From positions 690,833 to 754,832 of the forward strand of contig NZ_FOAZ01000001.1 of assembly GCF_900109465.1 (NCBI RefSeq): a stretch of DNA of 64,000 nucleotides, read 5' to 3'. Of the stretch, positions 24,149 through 33,075 are shown piece after piece. How positions within the stretch are numbered: position 1 is the first letter of the stretch; every line of letters starts with the position of its first letter. A program made the position numbers and the translations under genes. A model generated the notes under the pieces. It was not told where the DNA came from, did not search any database, and was given only the letters and a program-made list of their open reading frames with translations. The DNA comes from Streptacidiphilus jiangxiensis (GTDB taxonomy: Bacteria > Actinomycetota > Actinomycetes > Streptomycetales > Streptomycetaceae).

Positions 24149-26977
24149 TTACGCGGGGCTCAACCAGATAGTGGAAAGGGGCGGAAGGGTCAGCTCCGCG
24201 CTGGTGTCGCGGCCGTTCCACTCGATCTGCTCGGCCTTGACCGGATCGGGGTTGCCGACACCGCTGCCGCCGTACACCGCGGTGTCGGTGTTGAGGATCT
24301 CCAGCCAGCGGGCGTTCCGCACGTCCGCCCGCACCGTCGGCAGGCCGACCCGGTAGCCGTGGCGGACCACCGGGGACATGTTGCTGACGCAGACCAGCGG
24401 CCGGCCCTGGGCGTCGTGGCGGACGAAGGAGAAGACGTTGTCCTCCGCCGCCCCGCCGTCCAGCCAGGCGAAACCGGCCGGGTCGGCGTCCAGCTGCCAC
24501 AGCGCCGGGGTGTCCAGGTAGAGCCGGTTCAGGTCCCGGACCAGGTCGCGGACGCCCTCGTGCTCGGCGTGCGCGGGCCAGGCGGGGTCGAGCACCCACC
24601 ACTGCGGGCCCTCCTTGTGGTCCCACTCCGCACCCTGGGCGAACTCGCTGCCCATGAAGAGCAGTTGCTTGCCCGGGTGGGCCCACATGAAGCCCAGGTA
24701 GGCGCGGTGGTTGGCGCGCTGCTGCCACCAGTCGCCGGGCATCTTGCTGACCAGCGCGCGCTTGCCGTGCACCACCTCGTCGTGCGAGATGGGCAGGACG
24801 TAGTTCTCGCTGTACGCGTAGACCATCGAGAAGGTCATCTCGTTGTGGTGGTACTTGCGGTGCACCGGCTCGTGGCCCATGTAGACGAGCGAGTCGTGCA
24901 TCCAGCCCATGTTCCACTTCAGGCCGAAGCCGAGACCGCCGTGCTCGGTCGGCGCCGTCACGCCCGGCCAGGCCGTCGACTCCTCCGCGATGGTGACGAT
25001 GCCCGGGCAGCGGCGGTAGACCGTCGCGTTCATCTCCTGCAGGAACCTGACGGCATCCCAGTTCTCGCGGCCACCGTGCTCGTTGGGCGCCCACTCGCCG
25101 TGCTCGCGGGAGTAGTCCAGGTACAGCATGGAGGCGACCGCGTCCACCCGCAGGCCGTCGACGTGGAACTCCTCGCCCCAGTGGACGGCGTTCGCGACCA
25201 GGAAGTTGCGCACCTCGGCGCGACCGTAGTCGAACTCCAGAGTGCCCCAGTCGGGGTGCTCGGCCCGGCGCGGGTCGGCGGGCTCGTACAGCGGCTCGCC
25301 GTCGAACTGTGCGAGGGCGAACCCGTCCTTGGGGAAGTGCGCGGGGACCCAGTCCACGATCACGCCGATCCCGGCCCGGTGCAGCTCGTCCACCAGGAAG
25401 CGGAAGTCGTCCGGGGTGCCCAGGCGCGAGGCCGGCGCGAAGTAACCGGTGACCTGGTAGCCCCAGGAGCCGTCGAACGGGTGCTGCATCACCGGCATGA
25501 ACTCGACGTGGGTGAAGCCGAGATCACGCACGTAGCCGGGCAGCTCCTCGGCGAGCTGCCGGTACGTCGCGCCGGGCCGCCAGGAACCCGGGTGGAGCTC
25601 GTAGACGCTCATCGGCGCCTGGTGGTGCGGCAGCCTGCCGCGCGTCGCCATCCACTCCGCGTCGTGCCAGTCGTAGTGCGAGGAGGTGACGACGGAGGCG
25701 GTCGCGGGCGGGCACTCGGCGCGCCGGGCGAGCGGGTCGGCCTTCTGCAGCATCCGGCCGTCCTGGGTGGCGATCTCGAACTTGTACCGCGCGCCGTCGC
25801 CGATCCCCGGGGCGAACAGCTCCCACACGCCGCTGGCACCGAGCGACCGCATCGGGTACGCGGCGCCGTTCCAGCCGTTGAAGTCCCCGATCAGCCGCAC
25901 GCCCGAGGCGTTCGGCGCCCAGACGGCGAAAGCGGTCCCGGCCACGCCGTCGACCAGTCGGGGGTGCGCGCCCAGCGCCTTCCACAGCTGCTCGTGCCGC
26001 CCCTCGGCGATCAGGTGCAGGTCGGTCTCGGAGAGGGTGGGCAGGAAGCGGTAGCCGTCCTCCTGCTCGTGGTCGGTGCCCTCGTAGGTGACCTGGAGGA
26101 GGTAGCCCTCGGTGACCGAACCCTTGGGGAGCAGGCCGGTGAAGAGCCCGTCCTGCTGGTGGGTCAGCTCGAAGCGGGCGGTGCTGGTGTCGACCACGAC
26201 GCGCTCGGCGAGGGGCCGCAGGACGCGCACGGCCGTGCCGTACACCGTGTCGTGCGCGCCCAGCAGCCCGTGCGGATCGTGGTGCCAGCCGCCCACCAGC
26301 CGCTCCACCTCGCCGGGGGCGAGGGGAGCCTCGGGCACCGCCCGCTCGCCCGCCCCGGAGGCGAGGACCGCCTCCGGCGCGGACGCGGCAGTCGCGGCAC
26401 CGACGGCACCCGCGGCAGGTCCGGCCGAGCCGCGGGGCGCCGCAGCCCGGCCCCGGCCGGTGCCGGCCGTCGCCGCACGCTTGGTGCCGACGCGCGGATT
26501 CGCCGCCGCGCCCGCCCGCGGGGCCCTGTCGGAGGCGGGTGGGACGGCCGCCGCGGCACGCGTGGCTGCGGCCTGCGCGGTCGCGGCGGCGCTTTCCAGC
26601 GGGGCCGAGTCGGCGGCGGCCGTCCCACCCGCCTCCGGGGGGGAGGCTCCCGCGCCGCCCTCGAGCCGGAGGCTCGAGGCGGGGGCGCTCGGCGCAGGCG
26701 TCGCCGGGCCTGTGGGCGTCGGGGCCGCGACCGGGGTACGTGGCGCCGCAGCCCGGCCGGCGGCCGTCCCGCCCGCCTCGGTGGGGGCGGGCGTGACGGC
26801 CGTAGGCGCAAGCGCCGCCGGCCTCGCGGCCGGTGCGTTCGTGGTCGGCCCGGTGTCCGTCGGAGCCGTCCGGCGGCTCGCCGCGGGCGCGGACGCCGGG
26901 GCGGCCGCTGGGCCGGCGCTGCCGCCGGTCGGTGGGGTCGTGCCCAGGAAGGTGGCTGGTACGTCGAACCGGGTCAC
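24149..26977 (-). CDS. glgB: 1,4-alpha-glucan branching enzyme with long N-terminal extension
   Basis: Introduces alpha-1,6 branches into the alpha-glucan made by GlgE. Of 942 residues, about 1-215 are an Ala/Pro/Gly/Thr-rich extension of low complexity, longer than I expect for GlgB (about 730-780 aa). The enzyme begins near GEVERLVGGWHHDPHGLLGAH, followed by CBM48 domains and the GH13 barrel. The conserved regions are VDWVPAHFP, GLRVDAVASML (nucleophile Asp), TIAEESTAWPG (acid Glu) and PISHDEVVHGKRA. GTG 26977 has GGAGG at 8 bp spacing, so the extension should be translated. Its DNA contains perfect inverted repeats (see 26531-26779). The gene starts 4 bp after the mak stop. Confidence 0.96.
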   Translation of the reverse strand: MTRFDVPATFLGTTPPTGGSAGPAAAPASAPAASRRTAPTDTGPTTNAPAARPAALAPTAVTPAPTEAGGTAAGRAAAPRTPVAAPTPTGPATPAPSAPASSLRLEGGAGASPPEAGGTAAADSAPLESAAATAQAAATRAAAAVPPASDRAPRAGAAANPRVGTKRAATAGTGRGRAAAPRGSAGPAAGAVGAATAASAPEAVLASGAGERAVPEAPLAPGEVERLVGGWHHDPHGLLGAHDTVYGTAVRVLRPLAERVVVDTSTARFELTHQQDGLFTGLLPKGSVTEGYLLQVTYEGTDHEQEDGYRFLPTLSETDLHLIAEGRHEQLWKALGAHPRLVDGVAGTAFAVWAPNASGVRLIGDFNGWNGAAYPMRSLGASGVWELFAPGIGDGARYKFEIATQDGRMLQKADPLARRAECPPATASVVTSSHYDWHDAEWMATRGRLPHHQAPMSVYELHPGSWRPGATYRQLAEELPGYVRDLGFTHVEFMPVMQHPFDGSWGYQVTGYFAPASRLGTPDDFRFLVDELHRAGIGVIVDWVPAHFPKDGFALAQFDGEPLYEPADPRRAEHPDWGTLEFDYGRAEVRNFLVANAVHWGEEFHVDGLRVDAVASMLYLDYSREHGEWAPNEHGGRENWDAVRFLQEMNATVYRRCPGIVTIAEESTAWPGVTAPTEHGGLGFGLKWNMGWMHDSLVYMGHEPVHRKYHHNEMTFSMVYAYSENYVLPISHDEVVHGKRALVSKMPGDWWQQRANHRAYLGFMWAHPGKQLLFMGSEFAQGAEWDHKEGPQWWVLDPAWPAHAEHEGVRDLVRDLNRLYLDTPALWQLDADPAGFAWLDGGAAEDNVFSFVRHDAQGRPLVCVSNMSPVVRHGYRVGLPTVRADVRNARWLEILNTDTAVYGGSGVGNPDPVKAEQIEWNGRDTSAELTLPPLSTIWLSPA
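26531..26779. repeat. 24-bp inverted repeats and hairpins inside the glgB 5' extension
   Basis: The sequence at 26531-26554 is the exact reverse complement of 26613-26636 (24 bp, starting GGAGGCGGGTGGGACG). A third, near-identical copy in the second orientation lies at about 26758-26779. Directly after copy two are small hairpins, including CCTCGAGCC/GGCTCGAGG at 26659-26679. This looks like decayed palindromic (REP/MITE-like) elements expanded in frame within the low-complexity extension. Confidence 0.7.
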
Positions 26978-26980
26978 GAG

Positions 26981-28555
26981 CTATGCCTCCGTCGAGGTGT
27001 GGCGTGTCGAGGTCGGGGGTGTCGAGCCGGGGGCGGCCCAAGTGCTGTGCGCCGTCGGGGTGAGCGGGGTCGTGGCCAGGCGGGCGCAGGCCGCGAGCGG
27101 GATGACGACCCAGTCCGGGCGGTGGCGGGCCTCGTAGACGACCTCGTAGACCGCCTTGTCCGTCTCGAAGGCGCGCAGCAGGACCGGGTCGAGGGTGGGA
27201 TCCTCGGCGCCGGTCGCGGCGTAGCCCGCGCAGAAGGCCTCGCGGTTGCGGGCCGACCAGGCCGCAGCGGCGGCCGGGTCGGCGAGCCGGGCGTGCGCGG
27301 CGGCGTAGTCGAAGGAGCGCAGTATCCCGGCGACGTCCCGCACGGCGGGCTGTGGCTGCCGCCGCTCCTCCAGCGACTTGGCCGGCTCGCCCTCGAAGTC
27401 CAGCAGCACCCAGCCACGGGGGGACCGCAGCACCTGGCCCAGGTGCAGGTCGCCGTGGACGCGCTGGGCGCGCAGCCGCAGGCCGTCGCGGGCCGCGGCG
27501 GCGAGGTCGCGGAAGATCTGCCGCAGTGCCTCCCGGTGCTTGCCCAGCGCCGGGACGGCCAGGCACGCCGCGTCCAGGCGCAGCGCCATGGTCTCGGCCA
27601 TCGACTCCACCTCCGCCCGGCGCAGCACCGTCACCGGCAGGCTGCGGGCGAGCGCGAGGTGCACGTCAGCGGTGGCCCGGCCGAGGAGAAACGACTCTGC
27701 CGCGAAGTTGCCCACCCGGGCCGGATCGGCGTCCAACAGGTGGATCTGGCGCAGCGCCAGCTCCCAGCCGTCCTCGGCGTCGCGCAGGAAGTGGGTGAGC
27801 ACGCCCAGCGTCGCGGGCGCCTCGTCGGCGGCGTCGGGCAGCTCCGACTCGAACCAGGCCAGTGGGGCGGGGATCCGGCTGCTGCCGGCGCGGCCGAGGG
27901 CGAGCGAGAGCTCCAGATCGGGGTTGAGGCCGGGGGAGACCCGCCGGAACAGCTTGAGGATCGCGGCCTCGGCGGCGCTGCCGCCGTCGTAGATGATCGA
28001 GGTGTTGGACTGCTCGGCCGTGCTGACCCGGCCGGGAGCGGCGGCCGGGAGACGCGCGCCGAGCGTGAGGAAGCGCAGCGGGCCGAGTCGCTGCGGCGCC
28101 GTCAGCAGCGCGAGCAGCCGACGTGTCAGTGCCGGGTCGTAGGCTGCGTCGTAGGTGACCAGCCCGTCGTGTGGGCCGCTGGTGATCCGGCCGATTACGG
28201 CGTCCTTCGGTACGGCCGCGCCGTGCAGGCCGGGCAGCCCGTCGGGGTGGGCGCCGAGCAGCAGCTGGTAGACGTCGACGACGGGCGCGCCGCCGCCGGA
28301 GTGGCGCTGTTCCACGCGCAGCAGCAGGTGCAGCAGCGTGCCCGTGGCCCGGGCCAGGCCGGTCGGGCCGGGCAGCAGGGTGATGGCCAGCGGGGTAATG
28401 GTGGTGATCGGGTGGCCCTTGCCGGCGAACCAGCGCTGACGCGGCAGCCAGTCGCGCAGCAGCGGCAGGGCGGCCTCGACGAGGGGTCGATAGCCGGCCG
28501 CGGGAGTGGGCGGGACCGGCGTGGTCACGGCACGCGGGCGGGAGGTGTCGGACAT
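26981..28555 (-). CDS. mak: Maltokinase (Mak/Pep2)
   Basis: Phosphorylates maltose with ATP to maltose-1-phosphate, the donor used by GlgE. The 524-residue protein has a kinase-like fold resembling aminoglycoside phosphotransferases. The N-terminal cap has LPRQRWFAGKG, typical of maltokinases; the catalytic loop is RVHGDLHLGQVL and the metal-binding motif LLDFEGEPAKSLEERR. ATG 28555 follows GGAAAGGGAGAC. The C-terminal tail is Thr/Pro-rich. It lies between treS and glgB in the treS-mak-glgB order typical of the GlgE pathway; in some bacteria treS and mak are fused, here they are separate. Confidence 0.95.
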   Translation of the reverse strand: MSDTSRPRAVTTPVPPTPAAGYRPLVEAALPLLRDWLPRQRWFAGKGHPITTITPLAITLLPGPTGLARATGTLLHLLLRVEQRHSGGGAPVVDVYQLLLGAHPDGLPGLHGAAVPKDAVIGRITSGPHDGLVTYDAAYDPALTRRLLALLTAPQRLGPLRFLTLGARLPAAAPGRVSTAEQSNTSIIYDGGSAAEAAILKLFRRVSPGLNPDLELSLALGRAGSSRIPAPLAWFESELPDAADEAPATLGVLTHFLRDAEDGWELALRQIHLLDADPARVGNFAAESFLLGRATADVHLALARSLPVTVLRRAEVESMAETMALRLDAACLAVPALGKHREALRQIFRDLAAAARDGLRLRAQRVHGDLHLGQVLRSPRGWVLLDFEGEPAKSLEERRQPQPAVRDVAGILRSFDYAAAHARLADPAAAAAWSARNREAFCAGYAATGAEDPTLDPVLLRAFETDKAVYEVVYEARHRPDWVVIPLAACARLATTPLTPTAHSTWAAPGSTPPTSTRHTSTEA

Positions 28556-28578
28556 GTCTCCCTTTCCCCGGAAAGACC

Positions 28579-28618
28579 GGTTCAACCGGTGATGAGGGCG
28601 GTCATCACCGGTTGAACC
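28579..28618. terminator. Perfect 17-bp inverted repeat between treS and mak
   Basis: The arms GGTTCAACCGGTGATGA (28579-28595) and TCATCACCGGTTGAACC (28602-28618) are perfect, with a 6-nt loop. A tract of Ts follows on the plus strand, but the operon is transcribed on the minus strand, so it may act as an mRNA-stabilising or attenuating hairpin between treS and mak, or as an operator. Each arm also contains a smaller CCGGTT/AACCGG palindrome. Confidence 0.6.
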
Positions 28619-28703
28619 ATTTTTCCCGGAACGGACGGACGTGGCATCGTCGGCACGCCCGGCGGAGGACGGCGTTGCGCAGGACGGGGGACGCGCTGTC
28701 GGG

Positions 28704-30431
28704 TCAGGGCATGGCCTGGAGCCGGGGTGTGGGCCCGTCGCCCGGGCGCAGCCGGAACCAGTAGAAGCCGTGCCCCGCAAGGGTGAGCAGGTACGGCAGT
28801 TGGCCGATCGCGGGGAAGCGGACCCCGCCGATCAGCTCGACCGGGTGCATGCCCTCGAACTCGCGCAGGTCCAGCTCGGTCGGCTGGGCGAACCGCGAGA
28901 AGTTGTTGACGCACATGACCAGGTCGTCGCCGTAGGAGCGCAGGTAGGCGAGGACGGCCGGGTTGGAGGAGGGCAGCTCCGCGTAGGAGCCCAGCCCGAA
29001 GGCCGGGTTGAGCTTGCGGAGCTCGATCATCCGGCGGGTCCAGTGCAGCAGCGAACTGGGGTTCGCCATCTGCGCCTCGACGTTGGTCACCTGGTAGCCG
29101 TAGACCGGGTCCATGATGGTCGGCAGCGAGAGCCGGCCCGGGTCGGCCGCGGAGTAGCCCGCGTTGCGGTCCGGCGTCCACTGCATCGGCGTGCGGACGC
29201 CGTCGCGGTCGCCGAGCCAGATGTTGTCACCCATGCCGATCTCGTCCCCGTAGTACAGGACGGGGGAGCCGGGCAGGGAGAGCAGCAGCGCGGTGAACAG
29301 CTCGATCTGGTTGCGGTCGTTGTCCAGGAGCGGGGCGAGCCGCCGGCGGATGCCGACGTTGGCGCGCATCCGCGGCTCCTTGGCGTACTCCGCGTACATG
29401 TAGTCGCGCTCCTCGTCGGTGACCATCTCCAGGGTCAGCTCGTCGTGGTTGCGCAGGAAGATGCCCCACTGGCAGCCGGAGGGGATGGCCGGCGTCTTGG
29501 CGAGGATCTCCGAGACCGGGTAGCGGCTCTCGCGCCGCACCGACATGAAGATGCGCGGCATCACCGGGAAGTGAAAGGCCATGTGGCACTCGTCGCCGCC
29601 GCGGGAGAAGTCGCCGAAGTAGTCGACGACGTCCTCGGGCCACTGGTTGGCCTCGGCCAGCAGCACGGTGTCCGGGTACTCGGCGTCGATCTCGGCGCGC
29701 ACCCGCTTGAGGAACTCGTGGGTGGCGGGGAGGTTCTCGCAGTTGGTGCCGTCCTCGGCGTAGAGGTAGGGCACCGCGTCGAGGCGGAAGCCGTCGATGC
29801 CGAGGTCCAGCCAGAACCGCAGCGCCGCCAGCATCTCCTCCTGGACCTGTGGGTTCTCGTAGTTCAGGTCGGGCTGGTGGGAGAAGAAGCGGTGCCAGAA
29901 GTACTGCTTGCGGACGGGGTCGAAGGTCCAGTTGGAGGTCTCGGTGTCGACGAAGATGATGCGGGCGTCCTGGTAGAGCTTGTCGTTGTCCGCCCACATG
30001 TAGTAGTCGCCGTAGGGCCCGTCCGGGTCGGTGCGGGAGGCCTGGAACCACGGGTGCTGGTCGCTGGTGTGGTTCATGACGACGTCGATGATGATGCGCA
30101 TGCCGCGCTGGTGGGCGGCGTCCACGAACTCGACGAAGTCGGCCAGGTCGCCGAACTCGGGCAGCACCGCGGTGTAGTCGGCCACGTCGTAGCCGCCGTC
30201 GCGCAGCGGCGAGGCGAAGAACGGGGGCAGCCAGAGGCAGTCCACGCCGAGCCACTGGAGGTAGTCGAGCTTGGAGGTCAGACCCTTCAGGTCCCCGATG
30301 CCGTCGCCGTTGCTGTCCTGGAAGGACCGGACCAGGACCTCGTAGAAGACGGCTCGCTTGAACCACTCCGGGTCGCGGTCGCGTTGCGGGGTGTCGGCGA
30401 AGGTGTCGGGGACGGGTTCGTTGACGATCAC
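28704..30431 (-). CDS. treS: Trehalose synthase (maltose/trehalose mutase)
   Basis: Interconverts trehalose and maltose, supplying maltose for Mak. The 575-residue GH13 protein shows [33 protein letters not shown], the nucleophile motif [11 protein letters not shown], the acid [13 protein letters not shown] and the transition-state Asp in [11 protein letters not shown]. Length matches single-domain TreS. GTG 30431 overlaps the glgE stop (GTGA) and has GGAGGG upstream, so it is coupled to glgE; the longer frame upstream was rejected. About 85 bp downstream is the 17-bp inverted repeat before mak. Confidence 0.96.
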   Translation of the reverse strand: MIVNEPVPDTFADTPQRDRDPEWFKRAVFYEVLVRSFQDSNGDGIGDLKGLTSKLDYLQWLGVDCLWLPPFFASPLRDGGYDVADYTAVLPEFGDLADFVEFVDAAHQRGMRIIIDVVMNHTSDQHPWFQASRTDPDGPYGDYYMWADNDKLYQDARIIFVDTETSNWTFDPVRKQYFWHRFFSHQPDLNYENPQVQEEMLAALRFWLDLGIDGFRLDAVPYLYAEDGTNCENLPATHEFLKRVRAEIDAEYPDTVLLAEANQWPEDVVDYFGDFSRGGDECHMAFHFPVMPRIFMSVRRESRYPVSEILAKTPAIPSGCQWGIFLRNHDELTLEMVTDEERDYMYAEYAKEPRMRANVGIRRRLAPLLDNDRNQIELFTALLLSLPGSPVLYYGDEIGMGDNIWLGDRDGVRTPMQWTPDRNAGYSAADPGRLSLPTIMDPVYGYQVTNVEAQMANPSSLLHWTRRMIELRKLNPAFGLGSYAELPSSNPAVLAYLRSYGDDLVMCVNNFSRFAQPTELDLREFEGMHPVELIGGVRFPAIGQLPYLLTLAGHGFYWFRLRPGDGPTPRLQAMP

Positions 30432-32425
30432 TGAGCGGCCCTCCGGACCGTGAGGATGTGTGCCGGCATGGTGTGGGGGTCCAGCCGGACGTAGTTGTGG
30501 CGTCCCCACCGCCAGACGGCACCGGTCAGCTCGTCGTGGACCTCCCACTCACCCTCGCGGAGCCCCTCGTCGGGGAAGGCCTCCGGGTCGAGGGTGAGGG
30601 TGCCCGCCTGCGGATGGTGCGGGTCGAGGGTGACGACGGTGAGCACGGTGTCCTCGCCGCGGCTCTTGCTGTAGGCCAGGAGCTGGTCGTTGTCGGTGGG
30701 GTGGAACCGCAGGTTGCGGAGCTCCTGCAGTGAGGGGTGCGCGCGCCGGAGCCGGTTGAGGGTGGTCAGCAGCGGCGCGAGCGTGTCCGTGCGCGACCAG
30801 TCGCGCGGACGGAGCTGGTACTTCTCCGAGTCGAGGTACTCCTCGGAACCGGACTTCGCGGGGGCGCCCTCGTAGAGCTCGAAGCCGGCGTAGACGCCCC
30901 AGCTCGGGGCGAGGGTGGCGGCCAGGACCGAGCGGATCGCGAATGCGGCCCTCCCGCCCTGCTGTAGGTAGGCGTGCAGGATGTCCGGGGTGTTGGTGAA
31001 CAGGTTGGGCCGCATGTAGGCGGCCGCGTCCCCGGAGAGCTCGGTCAGGTACTCGGTCAGCTCCTGCTTGGTGTTGCGCCAGGTGAAGTAGGTGTACGAC
31101 TGGTGGAAGCCGACCTTGGCCAGGGCGTGCATCATCGCCGGTCGGGTGAACGCCTCGGCCAGGAAGAGCACGTCCGGATCGCTCTTCGCGATCTCGCCCA
31201 GCACCTTCTCCCAGAAGACGACCGGCTTGGTGTGCGGGTTGTCGACGCGGAAGATCCGCACGCCGTGGGACATCCAGTGGCGCAGCAGCGAGACCGTCTC
31301 GGCGACCAGGCCGTCGAAGTCCCGGTCGAAGTTGATCGGGTAGATGTCCTGGTACTTCTTCGGCGGGTTCTCGGCGTAGGCGATGGTGCCGTCGGCGCGC
31401 TCGGTGAACCACTCCGGGTGCTTCTCGACCCAGGGGTGGTCGGGGGAGCACTGCAGTGCGAAGTCGAGCGCGATCTCCAGCCCCAGTTCGGCGGCGCGGG
31501 CGGTGAACGCGTCGAAGTCGTCCATGGTGCCAAGGTCGGGGTGGATCGCCTCGTGCCCGCCCTCGGGGGAGCCGATCGCCCACGGCGAGCCGACGTCGGA
31601 CGGGCCCGCCTCCAGGGTGTTGTTCGGACCCTTGCGGAAGGCCCGGCCGATCGGGTGAACCGGCGGCAGGTAGACCACGTCGAAGCCCATGGCGGCGACG
31701 GCGGGCAGCCGTTCGGCGGCGGTGCGAAGGGTGCCGGTGACGGGGGCGTGACGGCCCGTCGGGTCGACCTTGGCGCCCTCCGAACGGGGGAAGAACTCGT
31801 ACCACGAGCCGTACAGGGCGCGCGGCCGGTCGACCTGCAGCGGCAGCGGGCGGGAGGCGGAGACCAGCTCGCGCAGCGGGTGGCGGGCGAGGGCCGTGCG
31901 CAGTTCGGGGGTGAGCGCGGCCTGCAGACGCTCCATCGGGGGCAGCTCGGACTCGCGCAGCAGCTCGGCGGCGGCCTGAACGTGGGCGCGGCCGTCCTTC
32001 TTGGGGACGCCGCGGGCGGCGCGGTCCAGCAGCAGCGCGCCCTCCTCCAGCATCAGGCCGGCCTCGATCCCGGCCTCGATCTTGATCCGGGCGGCGTGCT
32101 CCCAGGTGGCGACCGGGTCGGCCCAGGCCTCCACGGCATAGGTCCACCGGCCGGGGGTGGACGCGGTGATCTCCGCGCCCCACCGGTCGGTGCCGGGCGC
32201 GAGCTCGCGCATCGGCGTCCACGGGCCGCTGCGGCCGCGCGGATCGCGCAGCACCACGTTGGCCCCGATCAGGTCGTGGCCCTCGCGGAAGAGCGTCGCG
32301 CTGACCTCGAAGACCTCACCGACCACGGACTTGGCCGGGCGCCGTCCGCAGTCCACCGAGGGGCTGACATCCAGTACGGGAATACGGCCGATCATTTGGG
32401 GCTGGTCGTCCTTTCGTGCGGGCAT
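30428..32425 (-). CDS. glgE: Alpha-1,4-glucan:maltose-1-phosphate maltosyltransferase GlgE
   Basis: Extends linear alpha-1,4-glucan using maltose-1-phosphate. The 665-residue protein carries the N-terminal [11 protein letters not shown] and [10 protein letters not shown] motifs, an N-terminal beta domain plus helical insert (about 110-180), and the GH13 catalytic core: [12 protein letters not shown], the nucleophile in [11 protein letters not shown] and the acid in [11 protein letters not shown] chose ATG 32425 (MPARKDD); ATG 32395 (MIGRIP) is possible, with a distant AAAGGA upstream. The gene heads the glgE-treS-mak-glgB operon and is divergent from glgP across 650 bp. Confidence 0.95.
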   Translation of the reverse strand: MPARKDDQPQMIGRIPVLDVSPSVDCGRRPAKSVVGEVFEVSATLFREGHDLIGANVVLRDPRGRSGPWTPMRELAPGTDRWGAEITASTPGRWTYAVEAWADPVATWEHAARIKIEAGIEAGLMLEEGALLLDRAARGVPKKDGRAHVQAAAELLRESELPPMERLQAALTPELRTALARHPLRELVSASRPLPLQVDRPRALYGSWYEFFPRSEGAKVDPTGRHAPVTGTLRTAAERLPAVAAMGFDVVYLPPVHPIGRAFRKGPNNTLEAGPSDVGSPWAIGSPEGGHEAIHPDLGTMDDFDAFTARAAELGLEIALDFALQCSPDHPWVEKHPEWFTERADGTIAYAENPPKKYQDIYPINFDRDFDGLVAETVSLLRHWMSHGVRIFRVDNPHTKPVVFWEKVLGEIAKSDPDVLFLAEAFTRPAMMHALAKVGFHQSYTYFTWRNTKQELTEYLTELSGDAAAYMRPNLFTNTPDILHAYLQQGGRAAFAIRSVLAATLAPSWGVYAGFELYEGAPAKSGSEEYLDSEKYQLRPRDWSRTDTLAPLLTTLNRLRRAHPSLQELRNLRFHPTDNDQLLAYSKSRGEDTVLTVVTLDPHHPQAGTLTLDPEAFPDEGLREGEWEVHDELTGAVWRWGRHNYVRLDPHTMPAHILTVRRAAQ

Positions 32426-33075
32426 CACGCAGGGCGGGGGATGGTAAAGCCAAGGTAAAGCGAAAGCCGGGCGAGAGTGGTGCAGAACTCGGGACAAAAG
32501 GGGTGCCGACGGGCGTCCGGGGTGCCGGACGGAGAACCAGAGCGAGTGGAGCCGAATGATGGTGACGCGCAGTGAGGGTGACGCTGAGTGAGGGTGGTGC
32601 CGGAGGAGGTGCGGCGGCGCGGGAGCCCTACTGAGAGGCGTCGGGGGAGCGACCCAAGGAGCCTTCCCCAGCCTCACCGCTCGGCAACCTGCCACCTGTC
32701 GAACGTCGTCGTGTTGACAACGATCGCGCGCGCGGAGTGGACACGCAGAACCACCGGTTCCACATCACCGGCGCGCAGGTCGGTGCGTCCGGTCCGACCT
32801 GCTTCGATCCTCGCACCGAACGTGGGTGCTACGTGCCGGTAGCGGCGCATTTCGGCCACCAATCAAGGCAGTTGGTCGCACATGGTTGGACAGCCGTGTG
32901 TCGGTGTCGTGAATTCCTACGATCGTGCGCTCCCGCACTCCGGCGTGCGCCCGCGCGCGGCGTACCCCCGAGAGAGTGAAGCGCGGCGCCGCCGATCGCA
33001 CCAATGCGCCGAACGGCGGCAGTGCGCCCCGGCGGCGGTCGGCGACGGACCTGTCGCGCGGCTATCTTCGGCTGG
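32426..33075. other. Divergent region between glgE and glgP
   Basis: About 650 bp without a convincing gene. It contains two near-copies of GGTGACGC...AGTGAG (32561-32576, 32578-32592), a perfect 9-bp dyad GCAGGTCGG/CCGACCTGC with a 10-nt loop (32775-32802), and a TTGACA hexamer at 32715-32720 without a clear -10 partner. It should hold the promoters of both alpha-glucan transcription units. A 62-codon minus-strand frame here has no supporting features. Confidence 0.45.

Noticed and set aside
26590..26800. CRISPR-like repeats in the glgB 5' region
   Set aside because: The repeats are inverted, irregularly spaced and in frame within a coding region; there are no spacers or cas genes.
24359..28615. 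1418-codon plus-strand frame opposite glgB and mak
   Set aside because: It is a shadow of two enzymes with intact active-site motifs. Its C-terminal sequence similarity to another shadow frame is only the 17-bp inverted repeat read twice.
32625..32700. TPP- or SAM-riboswitch-like words (CTGAGAGG, CGGCAACC) in the glgE-glgP gap
   Set aside because: The other conserved parts of either riboswitch (closing P1 stem, second consensus block) are missing and the neighbouring genes do not fit thiamine or methionine control.
32674..32862. 62-codon minus-strand frame in the glgE-glgP gap
   Set aside because: It opens with TTG/GTG, has no ribosome site and overlaps the dyad and repeats expected to be regulatory.
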